A stretch of DNA of 64,000 nt, taken from the NCBI RefSeq assembly GCF_030056655.1, contig NZ_JASHIE010000017.1:1-64000 (forward strand), in the 5' to 3' direction. The position numbers and the translations under genes were made by a program. The notes under the pieces are model-generated. The model did not search any database. It saw only the letters and a program-made list of their open reading frames with translations, and was not told the DNA's origin. This document shows positions 44,694 through 54,175 of the stretch, piece by piece; position 1 is the stretch's first letter, and each line of letters opens with the position of its first letter. The DNA is from Flectobacillus rivi (GTDB lineage Bacteria > Bacteroidota > Bacteroidia > Cytophagales > Spirosomataceae).

Positions 44694-45956
44694 TTAAAGA
44701 AGAGATTGATAAAGTGTTTCGTAACGCTTAGCTACGACAGCCTCTGCGTACTCGGATTCTACTTTGGAGCGAGCCTGTTTACATAAACCCTCATAGTTGG
44801 GATGTTGTAAAATATGCACTATTCCATTGGCTAAATCTTCAGCAGAAGGAGCTTTTGCCACATATCCCGTTTGAAGGTGTTCTATCATTTCAGGAATACC
44901 CCCTGTTTCAAATCCTACCACTGGTGTTCCACAAGCCATAGCTTCCATGATGGTGTTCGGAAGATTTTCTTCCAAAGACGGAATCACAAATACATCCGCA
45001 GCGGCATAAGTAGTCGCTATTTTCGAAAGATCAGAGAGGCGACCTAAAACATTTACTTTGCAGGGAATATTTACAAAATCTGCTTCTTGGGCTTGTCCCA
45101 TCACCAATAATTCTACACTATCTTTTAATGAGGGATTTTGTGTTATTAAATGCTGAATCGCCTTTTCAAAGTATTGAAAGCCTTTGCGTGCATCACTAAT
45201 TTTCATGGCGGCAAATAAGATATATTGCTTGTCCTGTGCCAAATTAAGCTGTTGGCGAGCTTCTGTTTTAGCTTGCGGATAAAAAAGCTTTGTATCTATC
45301 GGGTTAGGAATCGAAATGACTTTTTTGCCTTGTAATAAACTACTTTGACGGGCTTTTTCAGCCAGCCATTCACTACAAGCCACAAGGGTTAAATCCATTT
45401 GGTCAAATAATGCCTTTTTCCGAAGCCAAACTTGATGGGATAGGTCATCAGCTGAAGGCTTTTTCAAAAAGTGTTCACAATTTCCACAGGACTGTTGATA
45501 ACTTTCGCAAGTACCGCTATAATGACATCCACCTGTGAATGCCCACATATCGTGCAAGGTCCATACGAATGGGCGATTTAGTTTGGACAATTGAGTTAAA
45601 GATTTTACAGATAGAAAACCAAAATTTACCCAATGTAAATGAAAAACTTCTGCATCCCTAACAACTGCTTCGGAGGTGACATCTATTCCTATTTGAGCTT
45701 GCGAAAAAACAAAACGAACTGCTTTTGATTTTTCATAAAAAGCAAACTGATAACGATCGGCTGCAAATCGTGCCAAGGCAATTTTTTGTTGCACCCAATT
45801 ATTAGCTACAGAATATACCTCTGGGGCTTTCCCTTTTTTGTCTTGAACCAGCATACGCGACTGTACGCCATGGCGACCAAGTGCTTGATGCAAGCGAGAA
45901 GCAGCTATGGAAGCTCCTCCAAAAGTATCGAATGTGCTAAAAATAGTAACCCTCAC
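44694..45956 (-). CDS. GT4-family glycosyltransferase
   Basis: This 420-residue GT-B protein has the N-terminal 'FGGASIAASRLHQALGRHG' region and 'LHDMWAFTGGCHYSGTCESY', a Cys-rich stretch common in WcaC/colanic-acid-type transferases of Bacteroidota. The C-terminal donor site is 'PSLEENLPNTIMEAMACG' (E-x7-E motif) with TPVVGFETGGIPEMI. It lies directly upstream of the GT2 gene on the same strand and probably forms a two-gene unit. The sugar donor is unknown. Confidence 0.9.
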   Translation of the reverse strand: MRVTIFSTFDTFGGASIAASRLHQALGRHGVQSRMLVQDKKGKAPEVYSVANNWVQQKIALARFAADRYQFAFYEKSKAVRFVFSQAQIGIDVTSEAVVRDAEVFHLHWVNFGFLSVKSLTQLSKLNRPFVWTLHDMWAFTGGCHYSGTCESYQQSCGNCEHFLKKPSADDLSHQVWLRKKALFDQMDLTLVACSEWLAEKARQSSLLQGKKVISIPNPIDTKLFYPQAKTEARQQLNLAQDKQYILFAAMKISDARKGFQYFEKAIQHLITQNPSLKDSVELLVMGQAQEADFVNIPCKVNVLGRLSDLSKIATTYAAADVFVIPSLEENLPNTIMEAMACGTPVVGFETGGIPEMIEHLQTGYVAKAPSAEDLANGIVHILQHPNYEGLCKQARSKVESEYAEAVVAKRYETLYQSLL

Positions 45957-46643
45957 GAATGTTTGCCTCTTGTATTTTGATGGATAAGACTTAAGACAAT
46001 CAAAAACGGATTTTTCTGTACGTTGATTATTGCCTATTCACTTAAAAAACTAAACTATTTACAAATATCCTTCGAGTTTGCGGAAAAGCCTTAACTATCG
46101 GAATATTTCTCTCGAAAATCGCTGATTTACTGAGCTTTTACGAGCTAAATTTCATTGCTCACAATGATAAACCATACCAAACGGAATGATATTACCTTCT
46201 TTTTCTGACATTTATAAGTATTATCCAAAAAACATCAAAATAATACAAAAAAATATTGGATTTAAAGAAGTATAAATTATATTTATCCAATAATTTCTTG
46301 TACTATGCTAAAACATTAATTTCCTTTGTATAAAGTTTCAATTCAAAGTTTTTGCTTTTTGCTATAATGAATTGAACTAAAATTCCCAACCATCTGTAGT
46401 TCAAAGGTATTGTATTAGTGATAAGCCTTGATAATCAGCTAGTCACATAATATTTACTAGGTACAGGAAATACTTGAGTATCAGTGCAAAATAGATGATT
46501 AAATAAGGCATCCAGCGATTGAAAATCTTTGATGTTTGTACCAATATTTAAACCTTCCCCTATCTAGCAAAGCCCAAAGTTAGCATTAACCTTGCAACGA
46601 AGTTGGACTGTATTTCATAATTAATATCTTAAACTAACACGTA
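45957..46643. other. Intergenic stretch between divergent genes
   Basis: This A/T-rich gap of about 690 bp holds the promoters for the GT4 and KAS III genes. An inverted pair TATTGGAT/ATCCAATA lies near 46255-46305. A short minus-strand frame at 46435-46566 looks protein-like but is broken. No gene or RNA is recognised. Confidence 0.4.
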
Positions 46644-47588
46644 ATGTTCATTAACGCAATTGCAAGTTACCTGCCCGAACAAGTTGTTACGAATGCCTAT
46701 TTTCAAGAACTCAATGGATTGACCGACGAATGGATTGTTGAGCGTACTGGAATTCGTGAGCGTCGCAAAGCATCATCTGAGGAGAATACGCATACGATGG
46801 CATTGGAGGCAGCCAAAAAGATTACTGAAAGTTTACCTTACGACATTTCTGAAGTTGACCTAATTGTAGGTGCTACCTACACTCCACACGATAATATATT
46901 TACACTAGGCCACGCATTACAACACGCGTTAAATATCTCTGAAATTCCAGTAGTAACCATTTCGTCTGCTTGTTCTTCATTACTCAATGCAATCGAAATC
47001 GTTCAGGGATATTTTGCTATGAACAAAGCTAGCAAGGCACTCGTAGTTGTTTCGGAGCACAACACTGCTTACAACAACGAAGATGATACCAAAGCTGGAC
47101 ACCTTTGGGGCGATGGCGCAGCGGTATTATCTATCTCTAAAGAAAAAGCAGGAGAGCAAAACTGGGAAATCAAAGATTTGATTACTGGTGGTGCAGCCAA
47201 CGTAGGGAAAGCATCGGAAGGTGTAACACTTAAACCGCTTCACCGTGGTTTGATTATGCCTTATGGTAAAGATGTGTTTATCAATGCTTGTACTTACATG
47301 CCAAAAGTAAGTAAGCAAGTAATGGAGAAAAACAGATTGACTGTTGAGGATATTTCTTTTGTGATTCCTCACCAAGCCAATTATCGTATCACCAAAAACG
47401 TAGCTGGTACTTTGGGTGTACCTGACGAAAAAATGATTTCAAATATCCATTATTTAGGCAATACAGGTTGTGCTGGCTGTGCTATTGCCATGGACGAAAA
47501 TAAAGGCAAGTTCGAAAAAGGTAACAAAATCATCGTAACGGTATTTGGCGGTGGTTACTCTTATGGAGCCATGCTTGTGGAGATTTAA
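46644..47588 (+). CDS. Ketoacyl-ACP synthase III (FabH-like)
   Basis: This 314-residue protein is a KAS III/FabH-type condensing enzyme. The triad is visible: active-site Cys110 in TISSACSSLLNA, His243 in FVIPHQANYR and Asn273 in HYLGNTGCAG. The N-terminus 'YLPEQVVTNAYF' and WIVERTGIRER are typical. It condenses an acyl-CoA with malonyl-ACP. It stands alone with no fab genes, so it may serve a special lipid or a side pathway. A terminator follows at 47641. Confidence 0.9.
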   Translation: MFINAIASYLPEQVVTNAYFQELNGLTDEWIVERTGIRERRKASSEENTHTMALEAAKKITESLPYDISEVDLIVGATYTPHDNIFTLGHALQHALNISEIPVVTISSACSSLLNAIEIVQGYFAMNKASKALVVVSEHNTAYNNEDDTKAGHLWGDGAAVLSISKEKAGEQNWEIKDLITGGAANVGKASEGVTLKPLHRGLIMPYGKDVFINACTYMPKVSKQVMEKNRLTVEDISFVIPHQANYRITKNVAGTLGVPDEKMISNIHYLGNTGCAGCAIAMDENKGKFEKGNKIIVTVFGGGYSYGAMLVEI

Positions 47589-47640
47589 GCTAAAAAATCG
47601 AAAAATATTTCAATTTTTTAAAGATTTCATGCAAAAACTA

Positions 47641-47672
47641 AAACCACTAAGTTGCTTAGTGGTTTTTTTATT
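47641..47672 (+). terminator. Terminator of the KAS III gene
   Basis: An 11-bp stem AAACCACTAAG/CTTAGTGGTTT has a TTG loop and a T-run. Confidence 0.85.
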
Positions 47673-47745
47673 GGACAAAAGAAAGACATATTACGGTTTT
47701 TGACCGAAATTATTAAATGGGGCTTCTCCTATTCAGAATAATTTC

Positions 47746-47753
47746 TATATTTG
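47746..47753 (+). promoter_or_regulatory. Possible -7 box of the phosphosugar mutase gene
   Basis: TATATTTG matches TAnnTTTG and is 100 bp upstream of the start. No good -33 element at normal spacing was seen. Confidence 0.3.
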
Positions 47754-47852
47754 CTTTGATGTCAACCAAAAATTTTGCCTCAAAAATCTTATTGGCCTCA
47801 CTTTTAAAACCAGATTATTCATTTTTCTAAATATTCTCAAATAGATAAAACT

Positions 47853-49607
47853 ATGTCAACAGGTTTAGACGCTCTTACCAAGAAAAACATTGATACTTGG
47901 CTAACTGGTAACTATGATGAAGAAACAAAAGCTAAAATCCAGCAGTTGCTAGACGAAGGAAAAGAAACAGAACTTTCGGATTCGTTCTATAAATCGTTGG
48001 AGTTTGGTACTGGCGGTATGCGTGGAGAAATGGGTGTGGGTTCGAACCGTATGAATAAATACACCGTAGGAGCTGCTACACAGGGTTTTTCAAACTATCT
48101 TAAACAAAGTCTTCCAGGCAAAGAAATCAAAGTAGCTATTGCACACGATTCTCGTAACAATTCTCCTTTCTTTGCTCGTATTTGTGCTGATATTTTTTCG
48201 GCAAACGGAATCAAAGTATATCTTTTCTCGGCACTTCGTCCTACTCCTGAGCTATCATTTACGATACGTCATTTGGGTTGCGACGCTGGTTTGGTAATTA
48301 CCGCATCTCACAACCCTCGTGAATACAATGGTTACAAAGCGTATTGGAACGACGGTTCACAAGTGGTTGCTCCTCACGATAAAAATATCGTAACAGAGGT
48401 GAATAACATCACTTCGGTAGATGATATCAACTTCAACGGCAACGAATCGCTTATTACCTTTATAGGTGAAGAAGTAGATAAAGAATACTTAAAGACAATC
48501 CAGCATAATAGCATCAATCCAGACGTAATTGCTCGTCAGAAGGATTTGAAAATTGTATATTCTTCTATTCACGGTACAGGTATTACCTTGGTACCTCAAG
48601 CCTTGGCTTTGCTAGGTTTTGAAAATGTAAACGTAGTAGAAGCACAAGCTGAACCAAATGGTGACTTCCCAACGGTAGTATATCCGAACCCAGAGGAAAC
48701 CGAAGCAATGACGTTGGCGGTAAATTTGGCTAAAGATATTGATGCTGATTTGGTAATTGCTACTGACCCAGATGCCGACCGTGTAGGGGCTGCTGTAAAA
48801 AATCCTCATGGCGAATGGGTATTGTTGAACGGTAACCAAATGGCGAGCTTAATTATCTATTATTTGTTGGGTGCTTGGGAAAAAGCTGGCAAACTAACAG
48901 GTAAAGAGTTTGTCGCTAAAACTATTGTAACTACTGAAATCATCGCAAAAATGTGTGCTAGCAAAGGCGTAAAATGCTACGATACTTTGACGGGCTTTAA
49001 ATACATCGCTGCGGTAATTCGTGAATTAGAAGGCAAAGAGCAATTCATCGGTGGTGGTGAAGAATCTTATGGTTACTTGATTGGTGATGCCGTTCGTGAC
49101 AAAGATGCTGTAGCTTCTTGTGCAATGATTGCAGAATTAACAGCTTATGCAAAAGATAATGGTAAGTCATTGTTTGACTTCTTGACAGAAATGTACCAAG
49201 AAAACAATTTCTACTACGAAGGCTTGATTTCTTTGACTAAAAAAGGAAAAGCTGGTGCTGAAGAAATTCAACAAATGATGGCAAATCTTCGTGCCAACTT
49301 GCCAACTTCTGTAGCTGGTTCTGAGCCAGTAACGGTATTAGATTACAAAAACTTAACTTCGAAAGACCTTAAAACAGGTGAAATCACTGCGATTCCTGAA
49401 GGTTTGGGTATGGAGTCATCTAACGTAATTCAGTTGATTTTGGCAGATGGTTCTAAAGTTTCGGCACGTCCGTCAGGAACAGAGCCCAAAATTAAATTCT
49501 ATGTTTCGGTAAATGCGCCATTAGCTAATCCTGCCGACTTTGACGACACGCTTGCAGCTTTAAAAGCCAAGGTTTCAGCTATTCAAGAAGATTTAGGATT
49601 GAAATAA
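47853..49607 (+). CDS. Phosphoglucomutase/phosphomannomutase family enzyme
   Basis: This 584-residue protein is an alpha-D-phosphohexomutase of the PgcA-type large group. The phospho-Ser is in 'VITASHNPREYNGYKAYW' (Ser about 152). The metal-binding loop is 'ATDPDADRVGAAV', the sugar loop is GGGEESYGYLIG, and the C-terminal phosphate site is 'ARPSGTEPKIKFY'. It converts hexose-1-P and hexose-6-P. It is monocistronic, in the cytoplasm, and could supply nucleotide-sugar precursors to the glycosyltransferases. Confidence 0.94.
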   Translation: MSTGLDALTKKNIDTWLTGNYDEETKAKIQQLLDEGKETELSDSFYKSLEFGTGGMRGEMGVGSNRMNKYTVGAATQGFSNYLKQSLPGKEIKVAIAHDSRNNSPFFARICADIFSANGIKVYLFSALRPTPELSFTIRHLGCDAGLVITASHNPREYNGYKAYWNDGSQVVAPHDKNIVTEVNNITSVDDINFNGNESLITFIGEEVDKEYLKTIQHNSINPDVIARQKDLKIVYSSIHGTGITLVPQALALLGFENVNVVEAQAEPNGDFPTVVYPNPEETEAMTLAVNLAKDIDADLVIATDPDADRVGAAVKNPHGEWVLLNGNQMASLIIYYLLGAWEKAGKLTGKEFVAKTIVTTEIIAKMCASKGVKCYDTLTGFKYIAAVIRELEGKEQFIGGGEESYGYLIGDAVRDKDAVASCAMIAELTAYAKDNGKSLFDFLTEMYQENNFYYEGLISLTKKGKAGAEEIQQMMANLRANLPTSVAGSEPVTVLDYKNLTSKDLKTGEITAIPEGLGMESSNVIQLILADGSKVSARPSGTEPKIKFYVSVNAPLANPADFDDTLAALKAKVSAIQEDLGLK

Positions 49608-49627
49608 TGATATAAGTTACTTTCGGT

Positions 49628-49669
49628 AAAAAGCGATGTTATCTTCATTGGTAACATCGCTTTTTTTTT
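49628..49669 (+). terminator. Terminator of the phosphosugar mutase gene
   Basis: A 14-bp stem AAAAAGCGATGTTA/TAACATCGCTTTTT is followed by further T residues. Confidence 0.85.
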
Positions 49670-49885
49670 GACCATTTACTCATTAAATCATTCACTTATT
49701 CAAGAATTATTCAGTAATTAGTACCAGAAGTCACGACCAAACTGTTGGTTTGAATATCGTTTTTACTCTTTAAACTTATCCATCGTCGTTATTCGCCCTA
49801 AGTTCTGTGGGCTTCAAATGTTGTTTTATTTTTATTAAAACCCATAAAACATTCATTTAAGTTTTATTCTAAACATTTCAAAATC

Positions 49886-50416
49886 ATGAAAAATTTAAAG
49901 TTTTCAGCCCTTCTTTTTGCTCTTGTAGCATTGGTTAGCTTTTCATCGCAAGCACAAACATTCAAACGTGGTGACAAAATTTTGAATGCTGGTATTGGAT
50001 TACTGTATTTTGGTGCGTACGCAAATGCTGAGTTTGCGATTGAAGACAATATTGGTATTGGTCCAATGGTAGGTTATACTTATTTTAATTCGGGTTTATT
50101 GACGGGTTATTCGGGAGATTATAGCTATGGGCAATTTAGAGTAGGTGCTAGAGGTGCGTATCACTTGGGGGATGTACTTAATTTAGGCGATAACTCCATC
50201 GACCCTTATGTAGCAGTAGGAGCAGGCTTACTCTTCGACCGTAATAATTATACTTACAATACAAATACGGGTAATGTTACGTATGGAACAAGAACAACTA
50301 TATTTATTAATCCACGAGCTGGTGCTCGTTTTCCATTGAGCAATAATCTTTCAGGTTTTGGAGAGGTAGGCTGGGGTGCATCTTGGGTAACAGCAGGTGT
50401 CTCTTTTGGATTTTAG
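49886..50416 (+). CDS. Outer-membrane beta-barrel protein
   Basis: This 176-residue protein has a signal peptide (about 1-24, ending SSQAQ). The remainder has alternating hydrophobic strands with aromatic belts and ends in a terminal Phe (GVSFGF), like the eight-stranded OmpA/OmpX-type barrels of Bacteroidota. Tyr/Gly-rich turns (GYSGDYSYG) suit surface loops. Ligand and role are unknown. It ends in a long hairpin terminator. Confidence 0.78.
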   Translation: MKNLKFSALLFALVALVSFSSQAQTFKRGDKILNAGIGLLYFGAYANAEFAIEDNIGIGPMVGYTYFNSGLLTGYSGDYSYGQFRVGARGAYHLGDVLNLGDNSIDPYVAVGAGLLFDRNNYTYNTNTGNVTYGTRTTIFINPRAGARFPLSNNLSGFGEVGWGASWVTAGVSFGF

Positions 50417-50441
50417 TATTTTCAAATATAGCTAATGGTTT

Positions 50442-50493
50442 AAAGCCAAATTTACTTTCATATATATCAGGAAGAAAGTAAATTTGGCTTTTA
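50442..50493 (+). terminator. Terminator of the beta-barrel gene
   Basis: An 18-bp perfect stem (AAAGCCAAATTTACTTTC and its complement) is followed by TTTATTAT. It is 15 bp upstream of the LolA-like start. Confidence 0.82.
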
Positions 50494-50506
50494 TTATATC
50501 TCGACT

Positions 50507-51226
50507 ATGAATCAAAAAAATCGTCTTTATCTATTATTAGGCTTAGTATCGATGTTGACATTAGCCTTTTCTTTTTCTTCTAATACCGTCAAAAAAATTA
50601 GTATGATAATGGTTGCTCGTTCTAATAAAAACGGGAAAACAGCCACTATCAAATCAGAAATGGTCTATCAGGTAGCAGGAGGGAAGATGGTCAGCCACTT
50701 CACTCAACCCAATAATCAATACATTATCAACAATGCCAAAGGCGAGGTGAGTATTTATGACCCTGCGAAAAATACCGTTATTCAACAAGTAAACTATATT
50801 TTCAGTACAGAAACTACGCAGTTTTATTATTTCTTGAACAACCAAAAATCTGATTTGGGATTGAGAAATATGGGCTTTACTAATAAGGCGACTAAGTTTG
50901 AGAAAAACCTCATGATTAGTACATGGATAGCGCCTGCTAAATTGAGCAAAAGTATTCGTTCGGTAGAATTGGTACATAATGGCGGAAATCCGATTTATAC
51001 CAAATATATCGACGGAGAAGGCAAGGTGATGAAAAAGGTATATTATTATAATTTTCAGAAAGTGGGAGATATTGAGTTCCCTTTAGCGGTAACACAAATT
51101 GACTTTTTTACGGCAAAAGATTCGGTTATCACCAAAACTTCTTACACTGACGTGAAAATTAATGAGGCTATCAATAATGAACTTCTCAACTTTACGATAC
51201 CACTCAATGCCAAAGCACTTAAATAA
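50507..51226 (+). CDS. LolA-like periplasmic protein
   Basis: This 239-residue protein has a hydrophobic N-terminal segment (about 8-25), either a signal peptide or a membrane anchor. The body has the beta-sheet pattern of LolA-like outer-membrane lipoprotein carriers: repeated 'V-x-Y-x-V-x-G-G-K' strands, and the end NELLNFTIPLNAKALK, matching 'F-x-I-P-x-x-A-x'. LolA chaperones lipoproteins to the outer membrane. It overlaps the next gene (yidD) by 20 bp. The role of a carrier is inferred from fold-type resemblance. Confidence 0.62.
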   Translation: MNQKNRLYLLLGLVSMLTLAFSFSSNTVKKISMIMVARSNKNGKTATIKSEMVYQVAGGKMVSHFTQPNNQYIINNAKGEVSIYDPAKNTVIQQVNYIFSTETTQFYYFLNNQKSDLGLRNMGFTNKATKFEKNLMISTWIAPAKLSKSIRSVELVHNGGNPIYTKYIDGEGKVMKKVYYYNFQKVGDIEFPLAVTQIDFFTAKDSVITKTSYTDVKINEAINNELLNFTIPLNAKALK

Positions 51227-51626
51227 GATACTTTTCTTGGTATTAGGGCTTCTTATGGGCAATTCACTTAAAGCTCAGAGTCTAGAGACTGACTTACAGC
51301 TTTTGGAGAAAAAAGAACAAGCCGAACAAGCTCAAGCAACCTTATCGGTTGGGAAGAAAGGATTTCATCCTATTTCTTTTGTTATGAATGGTACATTAAC
51401 CTTTTATCAGAAGGTAATTTCTCCACAATTTTCGGCCAATTGCCTCTACGAACTATCCTGCTCACGCTTTAGTCGCGAGGCGATTCGTATGTATGGACCG
51501 CTCAAAGGAGTAGCGCTTAGTGCCGACAGATTGGCACGCTGTAACCGCATTAGTGGTACTACTATCAATCCATTCAGAGTAAATGAGCAAGGTAAAGTCA
51601 TTGACTCGCCTCAAATGTATAAGTAA
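51207..51626 (+). CDS. yidD: YidD-like membrane protein insertion factor
   Basis: This protein of about 139 residues starts at ATG 51207 (MPKHLNKILFLVLG). The core is 'FYQKVISPQFSANCLYELSC' followed by SRFSREAIRMYGPLKGVALSADRLARCN, the conserved PF01809 signature with its Cys residues. Unusually, an N-terminal signal-like helix and a charged linker (KKEQAEQAQ) precede the YidD core, which is about 70 residues in most bacteria. YidD assists YidC in inner-membrane protein insertion. It is not next to yidC here but between LolA-like and TPR genes. Confidence 0.82.
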   Translation: MPKHLNKILFLVLGLLMGNSLKAQSLETDLQLLEKKEQAEQAQATLSVGKKGFHPISFVMNGTLTFYQKVISPQFSANCLYELSCSRFSREAIRMYGPLKGVALSADRLARCNRISGTTINPFRVNEQGKVIDSPQMYK

Positions 51627-51650
51627 GCGAACCTCGTATTCCTCTCCACT

Positions 51651-52532
51651 ATGTCTGATAAGCTTCATATTCGATTTTGGGTTATTCTTAGTTGCGTGTT
51701 GCTCCTTGGTGTCCAATCGGGTATTTCTCAAATCACGAAAGATAGCCTCTTTTTACAACATTTGATTGGCAAAGAACAGTATCACGACGCTATTACCTTT
51801 ACCAATCAACTTGAGCGAAAATATCCTATCTCGATTCAATCCAAATTACAATTGGCTTACCAAAAGGGTTTTGCTTTTTATTCGCTCAAACAACTCGACT
51901 CGGCAAGTGTCTACTTTTCTAAAGTATCCTCAGAAAGTCCTTTTTTCTCAAAATCTCAATTTTGGGCAGGATTATCAGATAGCTATTTAAGAGATTTTAC
52001 AAAAGCTGAAAAATACTTTAAAGCCATTGATTCAAAGGATAGTCTTAATCGTTCTTTACAAACCTTTGAGCTAGCAGGTTTGGCACTTTTACAAAGAAAT
52101 CAACAGCGTTTTGATTCTCTTCAAAAACACCTCGACCCTTCGCTTTATGCTTTACAAAAGCAACAAGCTAATTATTTGCTTTACCGAGACGATATTTTGA
52201 AACAACAAAAAAAATCAGGTTTCAAGGCAGGATTATTATCTGCCATTATTCCTGGAGCGGGCAAGATTTATGCAGGAGGGCAATTAGGACAAGGAATTTC
52301 TGCCTTTTTGCAAAATACCATTCTCGGATTACAGGCTTATGAAGGCTTGCGTAAAGATGGCGTTGGGAGTCCTCGATTTATTATTTATGGAAGCTTGTTT
52401 AGCCTTTTTTATATTGGAAATATTTGGGGAAGTGCTTTAAGTGTCAAAATCAAAAGACAAGAATTTAATGAAAAAATCGACGAGCAAATTCTATTTGATA
52501 TGCATATTCCTTTGCGTACCCTTTTTAATTAA
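51651..52532 (+). CDS. TPR protein with C-terminal membrane segments (1)
   Basis: This 293-residue protein has a signal peptide (about 1-26), then TPR-like helical repeats (about 30-175; 'LAYQKGFAFYSLKQLDSASV', DFTKAEKYFKAI). The C-terminal part has two to three membrane-like stretches beginning AIIPGAGKIYAGGQLGQGIS and ending near NIWGSAL. The P-G-A-G-x-x-Y-x-G motif recalls TM2-type regions. It is homologous in plan to the next gene, with which it overlaps by 65 bp. The function is unknown, perhaps an assembly factor working with yidD. Confidence 0.7.
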   Translation: MSDKLHIRFWVILSCVLLLGVQSGISQITKDSLFLQHLIGKEQYHDAITFTNQLERKYPISIQSKLQLAYQKGFAFYSLKQLDSASVYFSKVSSESPFFSKSQFWAGLSDSYLRDFTKAEKYFKAIDSKDSLNRSLQTFELAGLALLQRNQQRFDSLQKHLDPSLYALQKQQANYLLYRDDILKQQKKSGFKAGLLSAIIPGAGKIYAGGQLGQGISAFLQNTILGLQAYEGLRKDGVGSPRFIIYGSLFSLFYIGNIWGSALSVKIKRQEFNEKIDEQILFDMHIPLRTLFN

Positions 52533-53358
52533 GGCGCAAAATAGTAATGCCATTGTATCAAAAGCTGATAGTTTGTTTCGTCTACGACAATATGACGAAG
52601 CGATGTTAGGCTATGAACAAGCCTTTTTCGAGCTTAGCGAATGGCCTGATTCAACTCTTAGTAATAAGCAAATTCAAGATATGAAAAATGCTTTTTTACT
52701 GAAAAAACTCTATTGCCAAAAAGCGGCACAAAAGTTTACGATGGCTCTGCAAACGAGTCAGCGTTTTGATTTTAGTAACCTCGAGGATCAAGAACAGATT
52801 CCGCTTCGATACGAAACAGTTGTGTGTAGTTTTTTGGCTGGGCTGTATGACGATTGCTTCAACAATGTCCAGCAGTTTAAACATTTCGTAAAAGATAGTA
52901 CGCAACATACGCCAACGTTGCTTTGGGAAATACTTTCACTTACCCAACTAGCCCGTTACGATGAAGCAAAAGCACTTATTCCGACCTATAATCAAGCTTT
53001 TCATACACAAATTAATGCAGAGGAGTTGTTTGCTTTTGCCCAAAAAACAAGATTTAGAAGTATCAGAAAAGCCGAAGCTTTGGCAACTTTTGTACCAGGC
53101 GCAGGAATGATTTATGCTGGCAATACGACTCAGGGAATTGTTTCGCTGGTACTACAACTTGGAACACTTGGTTATGGGGCTTACAGTATAATCAATGGCT
53201 ATTATTTTACAGGGATATTTACAGGACTAGGGCTATTTCAAGCCTTTTATTTTGGAGGAGTTCGCAGGAGTGCCTATTTGGCTGAACAGAAGAATATGAA
53301 TCTAAAAAATCAGTATTATCAACAAGTCAAAAAAGGGCTTTTAGCAAATCGGAAATAG
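52468..53358 (+). CDS. TPR protein with C-terminal membrane segments (2)
   Basis: This 296-residue protein starts at ATG 52468 (MKKSTSKFYLICIFLC), inside the preceding gene. It has a signal peptide (about 1-23), TPR-like repeats ('ADSLFRLRQYDEAMLGYEQA', QLARYDEAKALIP) and a C-terminal membrane region ATFVPGAGMIYAGNTTQGIV. This repeats the P-G-A-G-x-x-Y-A-G motif of the neighbour. The two are probably paralogues from a tandem duplication. A TM2 protein lies just past its terminator. Confidence 0.7.
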   Translation: MKKSTSKFYLICIFLCVPFLIKAQNSNAIVSKADSLFRLRQYDEAMLGYEQAFFELSEWPDSTLSNKQIQDMKNAFLLKKLYCQKAAQKFTMALQTSQRFDFSNLEDQEQIPLRYETVVCSFLAGLYDDCFNNVQQFKHFVKDSTQHTPTLLWEILSLTQLARYDEAKALIPTYNQAFHTQINAEELFAFAQKTRFRSIRKAEALATFVPGAGMIYAGNTTQGIVSLVLQLGTLGYGAYSIINGYYFTGIFTGLGLFQAFYFGGVRRSAYLAEQKNMNLKNQYYQQVKKGLLANRK

Positions 53359-53367
53359 TCAAAAAAG

Positions 53368-53400
53368 AAAAAGCTGAAGGAGAATCCTTCAGCTTTTTTA
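53368..53400. terminator. Bidirectional terminator
   Basis: A 14-bp stem AAAAAGCTGAAGGA and its complement has a GAA loop, with A/T runs on both sides. It lies between convergent TPR and TM2 genes. Confidence 0.85.
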
Positions 53401-53420
53401 TTTTTTGAATCTTTCGATTC

Positions 53421-53879
53421 TTATCTTCCTCCCCACATAAAGAATTTAGGGTTGTCTGTGTATTTGCCAATACCTTCGTCTTGAACTAAAGCGATTAACA
53501 ATACTACCCAGTCAACAAACGCTACGATACCGCAACCACCCAAAGTAAGGATATAACCTACTCCAGTCAAGGTAGCTGTACCCATGTAAAAACGGTGGAT
53601 ACCCAAACCGCCCAAAAATGTTGATAAAATGAATGCTACAACAGGATCTTTACTTGCTGCAACAGAACTAGCTGGCATAGAAGCAGAAGCTGCCAACATG
53701 TTGTTTTGAGTAGAAACCTCAGTATTCGAAACAGGAGTAAGGTAGTTTACCTCTACACCTTCATTCAAAGTTGTTTCGATAGCAGCGTCATCTACAAAAT
53801 ACTCAGACGATGATGAAGCAAAAGACTTAGTGCATACAGATGCAAAAAGCATTGCTGATAAAATGATAGATTTTTTCAT
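53421..53879 (-). CDS. Secreted/membrane TM2-domain protein
   Basis: This 152-residue protein has a signal peptide (about 1-21). A low-complexity segment (22-75) is followed by a TM2 domain (about 78-140): PVVAFILSTFLGGLGIHRFYMGTA, then 'GGCGIVAFVDWVVLLIAL'. The two-helix hairpin matches PF05154, with VDW in place of the common D-R-F/W-L-I-D. TM2 proteins are often membrane stress or amyloid-type proteins; the role here is unknown. It faces the TPR pair, whose C-terminal ends look similar. Confidence 0.8.
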   Translation of the reverse strand: MKKSIILSAMLFASVCTKSFASSSSEYFVDDAAIETTLNEGVEVNYLTPVSNTEVSTQNNMLAASASMPASSVAASKDPVVAFILSTFLGGLGIHRFYMGTATLTGVGYILTLGGCGIVAFVDWVVLLIALVQDEGIGKYTDNPKFFMWGGR

Positions 53880-54105
53880 AATTAAGAAAGCTTTGCAATT
53901 GAACGATAATTAATAAAGCACTGCAATATATAGATAAATTCTCAAGAAAAATCAAAGAATTGTCATCTCTGAATAAACGGTAAAATAATTGTTTTTAAAG
54001 AAAGATTAACACCAGTGATTTTCAGGGGTTTAAAAGCTTAAAATACAATTTTATTAACAAATTAGCAAGAATCCACAGTCATAGTTTATTTTGCATTTAT
54101 ACAAA
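53880..54105. other. Promoter region of the TM2 gene
   Basis: A/T-rich, no gene; it should hold the TM2 promoter on the minus strand. Confidence 0.4.
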
Positions 54106-54151
54106 AAGGCTCGAACTAATTTTTGCTTTTGCTTAAATTAATTCGAGCCTT
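54106..54151 (-). terminator. Terminator of prfC
   Basis: A 17-bp stem with one mismatch (AAGGCTCGAA and TTCGAGCCTT arms) has a T-rich tail on the minus strand. Confidence 0.8.
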
Positions 54152-54175
54152 AAAATAGAAAATTTAATGTTGTTC

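Noticed and set aside
46435..46566. Minus-strand fragment containing LNIGTNIKDFQSLDALFNHLF
   Set aside because: It is broken by a stop, has no upstream continuation, and is too short to call a remnant with confidence; residues in one run are kept short here only as a pointer.
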